Below are positions 1-7,526 of a stretch of 64,000 nucleotides of DNA, piece by piece. Both the position numbers and the translations under genes were made by a program. Source of the stretch: Salipaludibacillus neizhouensis (GTDB taxonomy: Bacteria > Bacillota > Bacilli > Bacillales > Salisediminibacteriaceae); the NCBI RefSeq assembly GCF_002886185.1, contig NZ_KZ614148.1, positions 40,620 to 104,619 of the forward strand. Direction: 5' to 3'. Below the pieces are notes generated by a model. It saw only the letters and a list, made by a program, of their open reading frames with translations, had not been told where the DNA came from and did no database searches. How positions within the stretch are numbered: position 1 is the stretch's first letter; every line of letters starts with the position of its first letter.

Positions 1-404
1 AGAAATGGATATTGTTTATCAAACATTAGACAACCTCAAGGAAGGGATGGGTATCTTTCACCCTGAGACTATCCTCCACTCTGATCAAGGGGTTCACTAT
101 ACTCATCCAGAGTTCCAGGACAGAGTGAAAAAATTAGGGGTACGTCAATCTATGTCAAGAAAGGGAAATTGTTGGGACAACGCACCAATGGAATCATTCT
201 TTGGTCATTTCAAAGATATGGTCGATCACAAAGCATGCGAGAACTTTATGCAATTAAGACAAGAAGTAGATGACTACATGGAAGAATATAATAGTCATCG
301 TTACCAGTGGGGATTAAAGAAAATGACCCCGGCTCAATACCGAAGTCATTTACTAGCTGCATAGGTCTCTTTTATAAACTGTCCATTTTATAGGTTACAG
401 TTCA
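1..404 (+). mobile_element. Right end of an IS3-family insertion sequence (truncated by window edge)
   Basis: This is the 3' part of a transposase gene followed by a short non-coding end. The sequence just before position 404 ends GGTTACAGTTCA, so the reverse strand would start TGAACTGTAACC, which resembles IS3-family terminal inverted repeats. The exact boundary is inferred because the left end lies outside the window and no target duplication can be checked. Confidence 0.7.
2..364 (+). CDS. IS3-family transposase OrfB, C-terminal part
   Basis: The 120 visible residues are the C-terminal half of an IS3-type DDE (rve/integrase core) transposase, which would cut and join the ends of the element. 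The second catalytic Asp is seen in HSDQG and the Glu in the block around MESFFGHFK. The tail YNSHRYQWGLKKMTPAQYR is characteristic of IS3/IS150 OrfB proteins. The reading frame is open to the window edge, so the true start and the first catalytic Asp are upstream. No internal stop is seen in the visible part, so the copy may be intact. Confidence 0.88.
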   Translation, partial: EMDIVYQTLDNLKEGMGIFHPETILHSDQGVHYTHPEFQDRVKKLGVRQSMSRKGNCWDNAPMESFFGHFKDMVDHKACENFMQLRQEVDDYMEEYNSHRYQWGLKKMTPAQYRSHLLAA

Positions 405-470
405 AATCGCAGCCTCTTTTTTTTGTGCGTTGGTTGGTTTGGTAGTTGGGCAAATGATTGTGTTGGGCTT

Positions 471-601
471 GGAAATGAATGGGTGAGGTGCTGAAATGAA
501 TGCGTTGCGTGGAAATGAACGTGTGAGGTGCTGAAATGAGTGCGTTCGACAGTGAAATGAGCGTGTGAGGTGCCGAAATGAATACGTTGCGTGGAAATGA
601 A
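471..601. repeat. Three tandem ~40-bp repeats
   Basis: Three imperfect units begin near 471, 511 and 552, with a partial fourth at 593-601. Each unit pairs a half like GAAATGAACGTGTGAGGTGC with a half like TGAAATGAATGCGTTGCGT, so there is also an internal period of about 20 bp. The array lies between the IS end and the hom promoter. The reverse strand is open here only because the repeat lacks stops in that frame, and I do not call a gene. Confidence 0.8.
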
Positions 602-628
602 AACATCAAAATTACTTTAAAATTGCTT

Positions 629-657
629 TTGACAAGCATACACTAGAGTGATAAAGT
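629..657 (+). promoter_or_regulatory. Sigma-A promoter of the S-box hom transcript
   Basis: TTGACA (629-634) and TAAAGT (652-657) are separated by 17 bp. Transcription would start near 664, just before the S-box leader. Confidence 0.7.
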
Positions 658-681
658 ATTCTTACAACTTCAAATATTCAA

Positions 682-824
682 CTTATCATGAGTGGTGGAG
701 GGACTGGCCCTATGAAACCCAGCAACCGGTATGAAGACGCATGAATGTGTGATGTCTTTTAATACAAGGTGCTAATTCCTGCAAGGGATTCTTAGTAGAA
801 TGCTTTGGGAGATGAGGAAAAGTA
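682..824 (+). promoter_or_regulatory. SAM-I (S-box) riboswitch upstream of hom
   Basis: The leader contains the conserved S-box blocks in order: GAGGGACTGGCCC, ATGAAACCCAGCAACC, GGTGCTAATTCC, and a closing GATGAGGA block near 811-818. This class binds S-adenosylmethionine and ends transcription when SAM is abundant. A terminator hairpin follows at 851-881, so control is most likely by transcription attenuation. Confidence 0.93.
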
Positions 825-850
825 ATTGTTTTTTAAGTTACGCATCTTCC

Positions 851-886
851 AAACTCCCTTCATTAAATTGATAGGGAGTTTTATTA
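851..886 (+). terminator. S-box expression-platform terminator
   Basis: AAACTCCCT (851-859) pairs with AGGGAGTTT (873-881), followed by a T-rich tract. It sits between the SAM aptamer and hom, as expected for an attenuator. Confidence 0.75.
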
Positions 887-1051
887 ATTTACGTAGAATT
901 ATTTTGATTCGAGAAATTCGCTTGTACGACATTTATTTTATTTGTGTAAACAAACAATTTAACCTGTTTTTTGAAGAAAATCATTGGATTGTATCTTTCT
1001 CATTTTTAAATAGAGATGTATAACAATTCAACATTGGGAGGGAATATTCAC

Positions 1052-2338
1052 ATGAGCAAAGCTGTGAAAAAACTAGCAATCATAGGGTTCGGAACTGTTG
1101 GAAGCGGGGTTTATGAAACTCTGATAGAGCAAAGAAACAAGTTAGAAAGACTAATTGGCGGTCCTTATAGTATTCCGGTTGTTTTAGTGAAAGATGCTAG
1201 TAAGGTAAGAGAACTAAGCGATAACACAGAAGTCACAGATAATTTTCAAGCGATTATCGATCGGAAAGATTTAGATGTGGTTGTAGAAGCTTCCCCTGAC
1301 GCTGAGATTGCTTATCCATATGTGAAAGCTTTATTACAGCAAGGGGTTTCCGTGATTACTGCTAATAAAGAGCTGGTGGCTAAATATGGGGAAGAATTGT
1401 TGACGCTGGCGAGAACTAATCATTGCCGGTTATTTTTCGAGGCAGCAGTGGCAGGCGGAATCCCAATCTTAACGAGTATTCGTCATACCTTAAAATCAAA
1501 TGTTTTAGAAAAAGTTGAAGGTATTCTTAACGGCACGTCAAACTTTATTCTAACTAAAATGCGTAAAGAAGGGACTTCCTTTGAGACTGCACTAGAAGAA
1601 GCGCAAGCTCATGGGTACGCGGAAGCAGTCCCTGATAAAGATGTGGACGGATGGGATGCGTATTTTAAAACAACGATTTTAAGTCATTGGATATACGGTG
1701 TCGCTCCGAATTGGCAGACTGAAAAACCAAAGGGAGTCCGAGGTGTAAACGTGAATGACTTATTAATTGCAGAAACTTTCGGTGGACGAATTAAACACGT
1801 TGCTTCATTAGAAAAAAGTAAGGACAAAGTATCGGCATGTGTAGAGCCAAGATTTGTGCTATCTGATCACGCTTTGTATGGGGTAGAGGGTGTCAATAAT
1901 GGCATTCACGTTCAAGGGAACATCGTAGGTTCCTTGCTTTTTCAAGGTCCGGGAGCAGGTAAGTTTCCTACAGCAAGTGCCGTTGTCGAAGATTTGATAA
2001 ATTTCTGGACAGGTACAAGTGAAGAAGAACCGGTATCCGGAATCGAATTCGAAAAAATGATTTTATCTCATTCTGAGGATGATAGTGTTGTTGAACCGCT
2101 GAAAGCATGGCTTTTAACAGGAGAAAAACTTGGACCGCAGTTAGAAAATCAGTTTACAGTGAGTTATATTTCTAAAGTATCAAGAGTGAATGGGCGTGAA
2201 GGGATTGTCATAACCGGAGACAATAAAGCCATAGAAGAATTATTCACTTCCTTAAATGATACGGTAGTAGTGTATCCTCTTTCCGGAGATCATACAGAAG
2301 TCTTTCCACTTTCTATAGCCCAAACAAAAGTATCCTAA
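1052..2338 (+). CDS. hom: Homoserine dehydrogenase, S-box controlled
   Basis: The enzyme reduces aspartate semialdehyde to homoserine with NAD(P)H, at the branch leading to methionine and threonine. The start is the ATG at 1052, eight or nine bases after GGAGGG; an in-frame ATG at 1016 has no ribosome site. The 428-residue product has the nucleotide-binding motif GFGTVG (12-17), an ANKEL block, EAAVAGGIPI, GILNGTSNFILTKM and the substrate/catalytic region DVDGWDAYFK. The C-terminal ~80 residues have no recognisable ACT motif of the D-x-PGVL type found in threonine-sensitive Bacillus Hom proteins. The gene stands alone behind a SAM riboswitch, not with thrC and thrB. I infer an isoenzyme devoted to methionine synthesis; whether another hom exists is not visible. 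Confidence 0.88.
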   Translation: MSKAVKKLAIIGFGTVGSGVYETLIEQRNKLERLIGGPYSIPVVLVKDASKVRELSDNTEVTDNFQAIIDRKDLDVVVEASPDAEIAYPYVKALLQQGVSVITANKELVAKYGEELLTLARTNHCRLFFEAAVAGGIPILTSIRHTLKSNVLEKVEGILNGTSNFILTKMRKEGTSFETALEEAQAHGYAEAVPDKDVDGWDAYFKTTILSHWIYGVAPNWQTEKPKGVRGVNVNDLLIAETFGGRIKHVASLEKSKDKVSACVEPRFVLSDHALYGVEGVNNGIHVQGNIVGSLLFQGPGAGKFPTASAVVEDLINFWTGTSEEEPVSGIEFEKMILSHSEDDSVVEPLKAWLLTGEKLGPQLENQFTVSYISKVSRVNGREGIVITGDNKAIEELFTSLNDTVVVYPLSGDHTEVFPLSIAQTKVS

Positions 2339-2364
2339 ATACTGAAACAAAAGTTTTTTATGTG

Positions 2365-2402
2365 AAGGGTCCAAGAAGTCTTTTTCGACTAATTGGGCCC
2401 TT
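2365..2402 (+). terminator. Inverted repeat after hom
   Basis: AAGGGTCCAAGAAGTC pairs imperfectly with GACTAATTGGGCCCTT across a TTTTTC loop. It is followed by AAAAG, not a long T tract, so termination efficiency is uncertain. Confidence 0.45.
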
Positions 2403-2543
2403 AAAAGCTTCCTTTATTATAAAGGTACGGTATAAAAACAATATAAAAGTAAGGGCTTTCAAAAAAATGCTCTATTTTTCTGCTTATTGTGGTATTCTTT
2501 AAAAGGAAGTTATACATAATTTATAGGGTTGAGGTGTATATTT

Positions 2544-3845
2544 ATGTTTAGAGTAATTAAGAACATGATGAGTATTAGTGATTTGCGTAACAAAATCTTT
2601 TTTACACTATCGATTCTTCTTGTTTTTAGAATTGGCGCTCACATACCAGCACCAGGTGTAAATGCCGACGTTCTTAATTTTGAAGGCCTTGCTGCATTGG
2701 GATTCTTAAACCAATTTGGCGGAGGCGCCTTAGAGAATTTCTCTATTTTTGCCACAGGAATCATGCCTTATATCACGGCATCGATTATCGTGCAGCTACT
2801 TAGAATGGATGTTGTACCGCTTTTCGCAGAGTGGGCAAAAGAAGGTGAATCCGGTCGAAAGAAGCTGGCCCAGGTTACTCGATACGGAACGATAGGAATT
2901 GCTTTTATTCAAGCTTTAGGGATGTCCATTGGCTTTAATAATATTATGCCAGGATTGGTACCGGATCCAACTATTTCAACGTATTTACTCATAGCAGTCA
3001 TATTAACTGCTGGAACGGCATTTCTTCTTTGGTTAGGGGAGCAGATTACCGCTAATGGTGTTGGAAATGGTATTTCCATCATGATTTTTGCTGGTATTGC
3101 TTCAGGTATACCTGGAGGAGTTAATCAATTGTACAGCATGTATTTTACGGATGTTGGCGATCAATTGTTTCTAAATATTATTACAGTAGTACTTATTCTA
3201 CTAGCTATTTTGGCGATTATTGTTGGTATTATTTTCGTTCAGCAAGCAGAACGAAAGGTTCCCATTCAATATGCGAAAAAAATAACGCCTGGAGGTAAGC
3301 CATCAGGTGGCCAGTCCTCTCATCTTCCTTTAAAAGTAAATACGGCTGGAGTCATTCCTGTTATTTTTGCAATGTCTTTATTCATTTTCCCGCCGACAGT
3401 AGCGAACTTTTTTGGTGAGGGAAGTGCAACTGCCAGATGGATAGTTGAGACATTTGATTATACAAATGCAATCGGAATGATTGTCTATGCCGCGCTTATC
3501 ATTGCATTTGCTTATTTTTATACGTTTGTTCAAATGAATCCTGAACAAATGGCAGCAAATTTACAAAAACAAAATGGCTTTATTCCAGGTATTAGACCCG
3601 GAAAAACTACGGAGAAATTCATTATCCGGATTCTTTACCGTTTAACATTTGTAGGGTCGTTATTTTTAGCCGCGGTTGCTGTGTTGCCTCTCCTGTTTGG
3701 TAATTTCGCAGGACTTCCACCATCTGTTCAAGTTGGTGGGACAGGCCTTCTCATCGTTGTTGGGGTTGCTTTAGACACAATGAAACGCATCGAAAGTCAA
3801 TTAATCGAACGACGTTATACTGGTTTCATGAAGAGAAGTTCATAA
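2544..3845 (+). CDS. secY: Protein translocase subunit SecY (stand-alone copy)
   Basis: SecY is the membrane channel of the Sec export pathway. The 433-residue protein has the family's usual length and about ten hydrophobic segments. Recognisable parts are SDLRNKIFFTLSILLVFRIG (first segment), the plug region GGGALENFSIFATGIMPYI, the cytoplasmic loop AERKVPIQYAKK and a basic C-terminus. The start at 2544 follows TTGAGGTG; an in-frame TTG at 2529 overlaps that ribosome site. In Bacillus, secY normally lies between rplO and adk in the ribosomal spc operon. Here it is alone between hom and coat genes with its own terminator and no secA2 or accessory Sec genes. It is probably a second SecY, but relocation of the only copy cannot be excluded from this window. 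Confidence 0.95.
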   Translation: MFRVIKNMMSISDLRNKIFFTLSILLVFRIGAHIPAPGVNADVLNFEGLAALGFLNQFGGGALENFSIFATGIMPYITASIIVQLLRMDVVPLFAEWAKEGESGRKKLAQVTRYGTIGIAFIQALGMSIGFNNIMPGLVPDPTISTYLLIAVILTAGTAFLLWLGEQITANGVGNGISIMIFAGIASGIPGGVNQLYSMYFTDVGDQLFLNIITVVLILLAILAIIVGIIFVQQAERKVPIQYAKKITPGGKPSGGQSSHLPLKVNTAGVIPVIFAMSLFIFPPTVANFFGEGSATARWIVETFDYTNAIGMIVYAALIIAFAYFYTFVQMNPEQMAANLQKQNGFIPGIRPGKTTEKFIIRILYRLTFVGSLFLAAVAVLPLLFGNFAGLPPSVQVGGTGLLIVVGVALDTMKRIESQLIERRYTGFMKRSS

Positions 3846-3851
3846 TAAAGT

Positions 3852-3892
3852 AAAAAACTGAGTCGGCTAATATGCCGGCTCAGTTTTTTTAT
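3852..3892 (+). terminator. Terminator after secY
   Basis: AAAAACTGAGTCGGC pairs with GCCGGCTCAGTTTTT across TAATAT, with a run of T residues at the end. Confidence 0.9.
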
Positions 3893-3907
3893 AGGATTCA
3901 TGTATAA

Positions 3908-4051
3908 GTTGACAGCTATCTTTACGCCACACGTGTCAAGGGAAACCCACCCTTCTTTTCGAGTAGCACCTACACGTAATTCGTAGGTGCTACTCGTGGT
4001 GGCGAAAGATAACGTTGTATTTAATAAAAGACGGCTATGCCGTTTTTCTTA
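3908..4051 (+). repeat. Dispersed structured element, type A copy 1
   Basis: An outer stem CTATCTTTACGCCAC (3916-3930) pairs with GTGGCGAAAGATA (3999-4011). Inside are the conserved core CGTGTCAAGGGAAACCCACC and a perfect 14-bp hairpin CGAGTAGCACCTAC / GTAGGTGCTACTCG (3960-3973 / 3983-3996). A 3' module ATTTAATAAAAGACGGCTATGCCGTTTTTCTTA-like follows (about 4018-4051), itself a small hairpin ending in T residues. A near-identical copy lies at 34790-34908. Confidence 0.85.
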
Positions 4052-4082
4052 GAGATTGTTGTATGCTTTCGAACAGAGGACC

Positions 4083-4118
4083 CGAATCCGCTCTATGCGG
4101 ACGCTGTCCTAGGGCAAC
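4083..4118 (+). repeat. 36-nt motif shared with 53948-53983
   Basis: The pattern CGAAT-N2-GCTCTA-N3-GGACG-N3-TC-N2-AGGGCAAC matches a second site at 53948-53983 at 27 of 36 positions with no gap. Both follow a copy of the dispersed 3' module, and both can form a small hairpin with a TCTA loop. Function unknown. Confidence 0.55.
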
Positions 4119-4212
4119 TACCTTCAAGCCGCACGTAGCAAGGAAGACCACCTTGCTACTTAAAAGATGGCGGCAGAAGATGACGTATAAAAGGCGCTAC
4201 GCGTTTTTATTG
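4112..4212 (+). repeat. Dispersed structured element, type B copy
   Basis: The copy has the left arm CTACCTTCAAGCCGC, the hairpin GTAGCAAGG / CCTTGCTAC around AAGACCA, the right arm GATGGCGGCAGAAG and the 3' hairpin AAAAGGCGCTACGCGTTTTT. Compared with the copy at 27545 the inner stem has T-A changed to G-C on both sides. Its last bases overlap the stop codon of the coat gene on the opposite strand (stop at 4207-4209). Confidence 0.8.
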
Positions 4213-4536
4213 TTGATATGGGAATTGACTGCTATAGCCTGAGAATTGTTGAAAAGCTTGATCTATTTTTTGGGTATCTGCTTTTTCAAAGCTATACCAG
4301 CCTTTCTCAAACATTAAGTTAAATAATTCTCTCTGACATCGCTGTGAATCTAGAAAGGCTTTTTCAATGTCTAAGTATAACGCTTGGTGACTTGCTTCGT
4401 TAAGTGCTGTCGCATACGCGTCTGTCATATATTTTTCGGTAGACAGCATGTCGTTAGCATAGTCGCGAGCATTCATTTGAGGTGTTTTTGGTACTTGTGT
4501 AGGCGGGTTTGAAATTTTATTTGTTTGCTGGTCCAT
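4207..4536 (-). CDS. CotF-family spore coat protein
   Basis: This 109-residue protein belongs to the CotF/YraG-type coat family, with the typical central helical region NDMLSTEKYMTDAYATALNEA and FLDSQRCQRELFNLMFEKGWY. Its terminal segments are rich in Gln, Pro and Tyr. Such proteins are deposited in the inner spore coat or accumulate in the forespore or mother cell. It follows a second CotF-like gene on the same strand. In B. subtilis a coat-like gene (yusN) sits beside fadN, so the context supports the call. The stop codon and last Gln codons lie at the edge of a dispersed repeat, so the C-terminus may have been reshaped by that insertion. Confidence 0.82.
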   Translation of the reverse strand: MDQQTNKISNPPTQVPKTPQMNARDYANDMLSTEKYMTDAYATALNEASHQALYLDIEKAFLDSQRCQRELFNLMFEKGWYSFEKADTQKIDQAFQQFSGYSSQFPYQQ

Positions 4537-4557
4537 ATAAACACTCCTTTCTAATAA

Positions 4558-4827
4558 TTATTGTAGAGTTGATGTTCCTTGTGGATTAGAATTATTCTGT
4601 AAATGAGAAAGTAATGTCTGATAATGTTGCTGATGCATTCTTCCAGCAGTATCCAACGATTGAGAAACTTGTTGATCAGAACAATTTTGCGACATATCAT
4701 TAGCCTTTTTCATAGCCATAAGGTTCCACGACAGCATGTCACTAATGTAGAGAAGATCTTTATCCGTAAGTACTTGTGGTGGCTGCGACATGGATTGCCC
4801 CTGTTGGTTCATTGGTTGTTGTTGCAT
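4558..4827 (-). CDS. CotF-family spore coat protein, small (YusN-like)
   Basis: The 89-residue product is Gln-rich at the N-terminus and carries the CotF-like helical core LTDKDLLYISDMLSWNLMAM followed by KKANDMSQNC. It probably assembles in the spore coat with the product of the next gene downstream. The ATG at 4827 is preceded by GGAGGAATGT in the right place. The gene is divergent from fadN, matching the yusN-fadN arrangement of B. subtilis. No sporulation promoter could be assigned with confidence. Confidence 0.8.
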   Translation of the reverse strand: MQQQPMNQQGQSMSQPPQVLTDKDLLYISDMLSWNLMAMKKANDMSQNCSDQQVSQSLDTAGRMHQQHYQTLLSHLQNNSNPQGTSTLQ

Positions 4828-5061
4828 CTAACATTCCTCCTTATCTGCTAATATTCGTTGACGTTGTTACCTAAGTTAGTTTTCACAATAGGTGAGGAGA
4901 TATTCCTAATATCAACAAATGAAAAAAATTAGTTGAATACGAAATTAAAATTTTTTGTTAATTCTATTGCGTATCAGGTGAAAATTATATATAGTTATAA
5001 GTGTAGATAGTTGAGATTAAAAAAAGCGCAAATATAGGCGCCATATTTTTTGCTTTAAAAA

Positions 5062-5079
5062 TGAATGAGTATTCATTCA
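5062..5079. promoter_or_regulatory. FadR operator of fadNAE
   Basis: TGAATGAGTATTCATTCA is an 18-bp dyad with arms TGAATGA and TCATTCA. It matches the known Bacillus FadR (YsiA) box, to which the TetR-type repressor binds until long-chain acyl-CoA releases it. It lies 24 bases before the fadN start. A possible promoter is TTGAGA (5011) and TATAGG (5033), with 16 bp between. Confidence 0.93.
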
Positions 5080-5102
5080 AGATAGGGAGAAGGAGGTACT
5101 TC

Positions 5103-7490
5103 ATGCTGAAAAGAATCGGTAAAGTTGCAGTTTTAGGATCAGGAGTCATGGGTTCAGGTATTGCAGCGCATCTCGCAAATGTTGGCATTCCAACGATATT
5201 ATTGGACATAGTGCCAAGAGAGCTAAATGAAATGGAACAGAAAAAAGGGCTTACGTTAGAGGATAAAATTGTTCGAAATAGACTAGCTTCAGAATCGATA
5301 AAAAAACTTTTGAAGCAAAAACCAGCACCGCTTGCAAAAAAAGAAAATATCGAACTTATTGAAGCGGGGAACATGCAAGATGATATGAATCGTTTGGCGG
5401 AAGTTGATTGGATTGTTGAGGTAGTTGTTGAAAACCTTGAGATTAAACAGAGGGTATTTGCGCAAGTAGATGAACACCGTAAACCAGGTTCGATTGTAAG
5501 TTCTAACACATCCGGAATTTCTGTAGAAGCGATGGCCGAGGGCAGATCTGATGATTTCAAGAGTCATTTTCTTGGAACGCACTTCTTTAACCCACCCCGT
5601 TATTTGAAATTGTTAGAAGTGATTCGAACAAAGGATACGTCAGATGAAGTAGTTAAGTTTATGAAGCAATTTGGGGAAGATACACTCGGAAAAGGAGTCG
5701 TGGAAGCCAAGGATACACCAAACTTTATTGCAAACAGAATCGGTACTTATGGGTTGCTCGTAACAGTAAGGGAAATGGTGGAGCGAGGTTATTCCATTGG
5801 AGAAGTTGATTCTGTAACCGGTCCTGCTTTAGGACGTCCGAAGAGTGCAACTTTCAGAACATTGGACGTCGTTGGTCTTGATACCTTTTTACATGTAGCG
5901 AAAAATGTCTTTGACCAAGTAGACGGGGATGAGAAGAAAGTATTTGATCCTCCCGCTTTTATGAAAGAAATGGCTGAAAAGAAGATGCTGGGAAGCAAAA
6001 CTGGCAAAGGCTTTTATTATAAGAAAAAGACAGATAAAGGCAGTGAAATATTAGAACTGGACCTTGAGACAATGGATTATGTGGAAGGGAAAAAACTGAA
6101 GGCTGCCTCCGTTCAACAGAGCAAACAAGCAAAAGGTCGCTCAGCAAAAATGAAAGCGCTTATCTATGCGGATGATCGAGCAGGAGAACTTGTCTGGAAT
6201 GTCCTTAAGCCAACACTACTTTATTCTGCTGAAAAGCTTTCGGAGGTCGCGGAGACCATTATTGATGTAGATCAAGCCATGAAATGGGGATTCGGTTGGG
6301 AATTAGGGCCCTTTGAAACCTGGGATGCTATTGGTCTTGAGAAATCTGTTGCTCGAATGAAAGACGAAGGCGATAAGATACCGGCATGGATAGAAGAGAT
6401 GCTAGAAAAAGGATTCACTTCTTTTTATCAAGCGCATGATAGCTACTACCACAATGGCGAATATGTGAAAACAGCGATGAATAAAAAAGTGATAAACATC
6501 AAAGCGTTAAAAGATAATGATCATGTCATTATGAAAAATGCTGGTGCGTCCTTGGTTGATCTTGGGGATGATATTGCATGCCTGGAATTTACATCACCAA
6601 ATAATTCCATTGGGCTTGATGTGATGCAAATGATTAATAAATCGATTGAGGAAGTAGAATCAAACTATAAAGGACTCGTTATTAATAATCAAGGTAAAAA
6701 CTTCTGTGTTGGCGCTAATTTGATGATGATTTTAATGGAAGCGCAAGATATGAACTTTCCTGAAATAGATTTGGTTATTCGCCAGTTCCAAAAGTCGATG
6801 GCAAAAATCAGATACTCGGGGAGACCGGTTGTTACTGCACCGTTTGCGATGACTCTAGGAGGCGGAACAGAGATTTGTTTACCATCAGCAAGTATCCAGG
6901 CTTCCGCTGAAACATACATGGGTCTCGTAGAAGTAGGTGTAGGTCTTATACCAGGCGGCGGTGGAAACAAGGAACTTTACCTCCGTAAAATAGAAAGTCT
7001 GCCAGAAGGTGCTCAAATTGACCATCAAGCCATTGCAAACCAAGTTTTCGAAACAATTGCGATGGCTAAGGTGAGTACGAGTGCACAGGAAGCAGAAGGA
7101 ATTGGGTTTATCCGTGAACAAGACGGAATAAGCATTAATGGAGATCACTTGCTTTATGATGCAAAAGGAAAAGCGTTGCACCTGTTCAATCAAGGATATC
7201 AGCCACCTAAGCGTAAGAAGATTCCAGTTGTTGGTGAAACGGGTTATGGAACAATGTTACTAGGGGCAAAAACAATGAAATTCGGCGGAATGATTTCCGA
7301 CCATGATTTGAAAATTGCCGATAAACTAGCGTTTGTTTTGGCAGGGGGACGTCTTCCTAAAGGAACAATGGTAGATGAACAATACTTATTAGACATTGAA
7401 AGAGAGGCATTTTTAAGTCTTGTCGGTGAACCGAAAACACAGCAGCGGATGCAGTATATGCTGTCGAAGGGCAAACCGTTACGCAATTAA
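5103..7490 (+). CDS. fadN: 3-hydroxyacyl-CoA dehydrogenase / enoyl-CoA hydratase
   Basis: FadN carries out the hydration and NAD-dependent oxidation steps of fatty-acid beta-oxidation. The 795-residue protein starts with the NAD-binding motif GSGVMGSGIAAHLA, continues with the 3-hydroxyacyl-CoA dehydrogenase domains (about 1-430), and ends with a crotonase-type region (about 480-700) marked by KNFCVGANL and LGGGTEICLPSA. The start at 5103 follows AGAAGGAGGT; the in-frame ATG at 5061 lies within the FadR box and has no ribosome site. It is the first gene of fadN-fadA-fadE, with 36 and 23 bases between genes, and is under FadR control. Confidence 0.96.
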   Translation: MLKRIGKVAVLGSGVMGSGIAAHLANVGIPTILLDIVPRELNEMEQKKGLTLEDKIVRNRLASESIKKLLKQKPAPLAKKENIELIEAGNMQDDMNRLAEVDWIVEVVVENLEIKQRVFAQVDEHRKPGSIVSSNTSGISVEAMAEGRSDDFKSHFLGTHFFNPPRYLKLLEVIRTKDTSDEVVKFMKQFGEDTLGKGVVEAKDTPNFIANRIGTYGLLVTVREMVERGYSIGEVDSVTGPALGRPKSATFRTLDVVGLDTFLHVAKNVFDQVDGDEKKVFDPPAFMKEMAEKKMLGSKTGKGFYYKKKTDKGSEILELDLETMDYVEGKKLKAASVQQSKQAKGRSAKMKALIYADDRAGELVWNVLKPTLLYSAEKLSEVAETIIDVDQAMKWGFGWELGPFETWDAIGLEKSVARMKDEGDKIPAWIEEMLEKGFTSFYQAHDSYYHNGEYVKTAMNKKVINIKALKDNDHVIMKNAGASLVDLGDDIACLEFTSPNNSIGLDVMQMINKSIEEVESNYKGLVINNQGKNFCVGANLMMILMEAQDMNFPEIDLVIRQFQKSMAKIRYSGRPVVTAPFAMTLGGGTEICLPSASIQASAETYMGLVEVGVGLIPGGGGNKELYLRKIESLPEGAQIDHQAIANQVFETIAMAKVSTSAQEAEGIGFIREQDGISINGDHLLYDAKGKALHLFNQGYQPPKRKKIPVVGETGYGTMLLGAKTMKFGGMISDHDLKIADKLAFVLAGGRLPKGTMVDEQYLLDIEREAFLSLVGEPKTQQRMQYMLSKGKPLRN

Positions 7491-7526
7491 ACAAGTTGAA
7501 CGTGAAGGAATGAGGAGGGGAATTTT

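Noticed and set aside
388-639. Minus-strand open frame of 83 codons after the IS end
   Set aside because: It is the reverse reading of the 40-bp tandem repeats and has low-complexity, repetitive sequence with no ribosome site.
826-1023. Plus-strand open frame of 65 codons before hom
   Set aside because: It begins at the end of the S-box leader, covers the attenuator terminator and has no ribosome site.
4015-4242. Plus-strand open frame of 75 codons across the repeats before the coat genes
   Set aside because: It is made of the dispersed elements and runs antisense into the coat gene, with no ribosome site.
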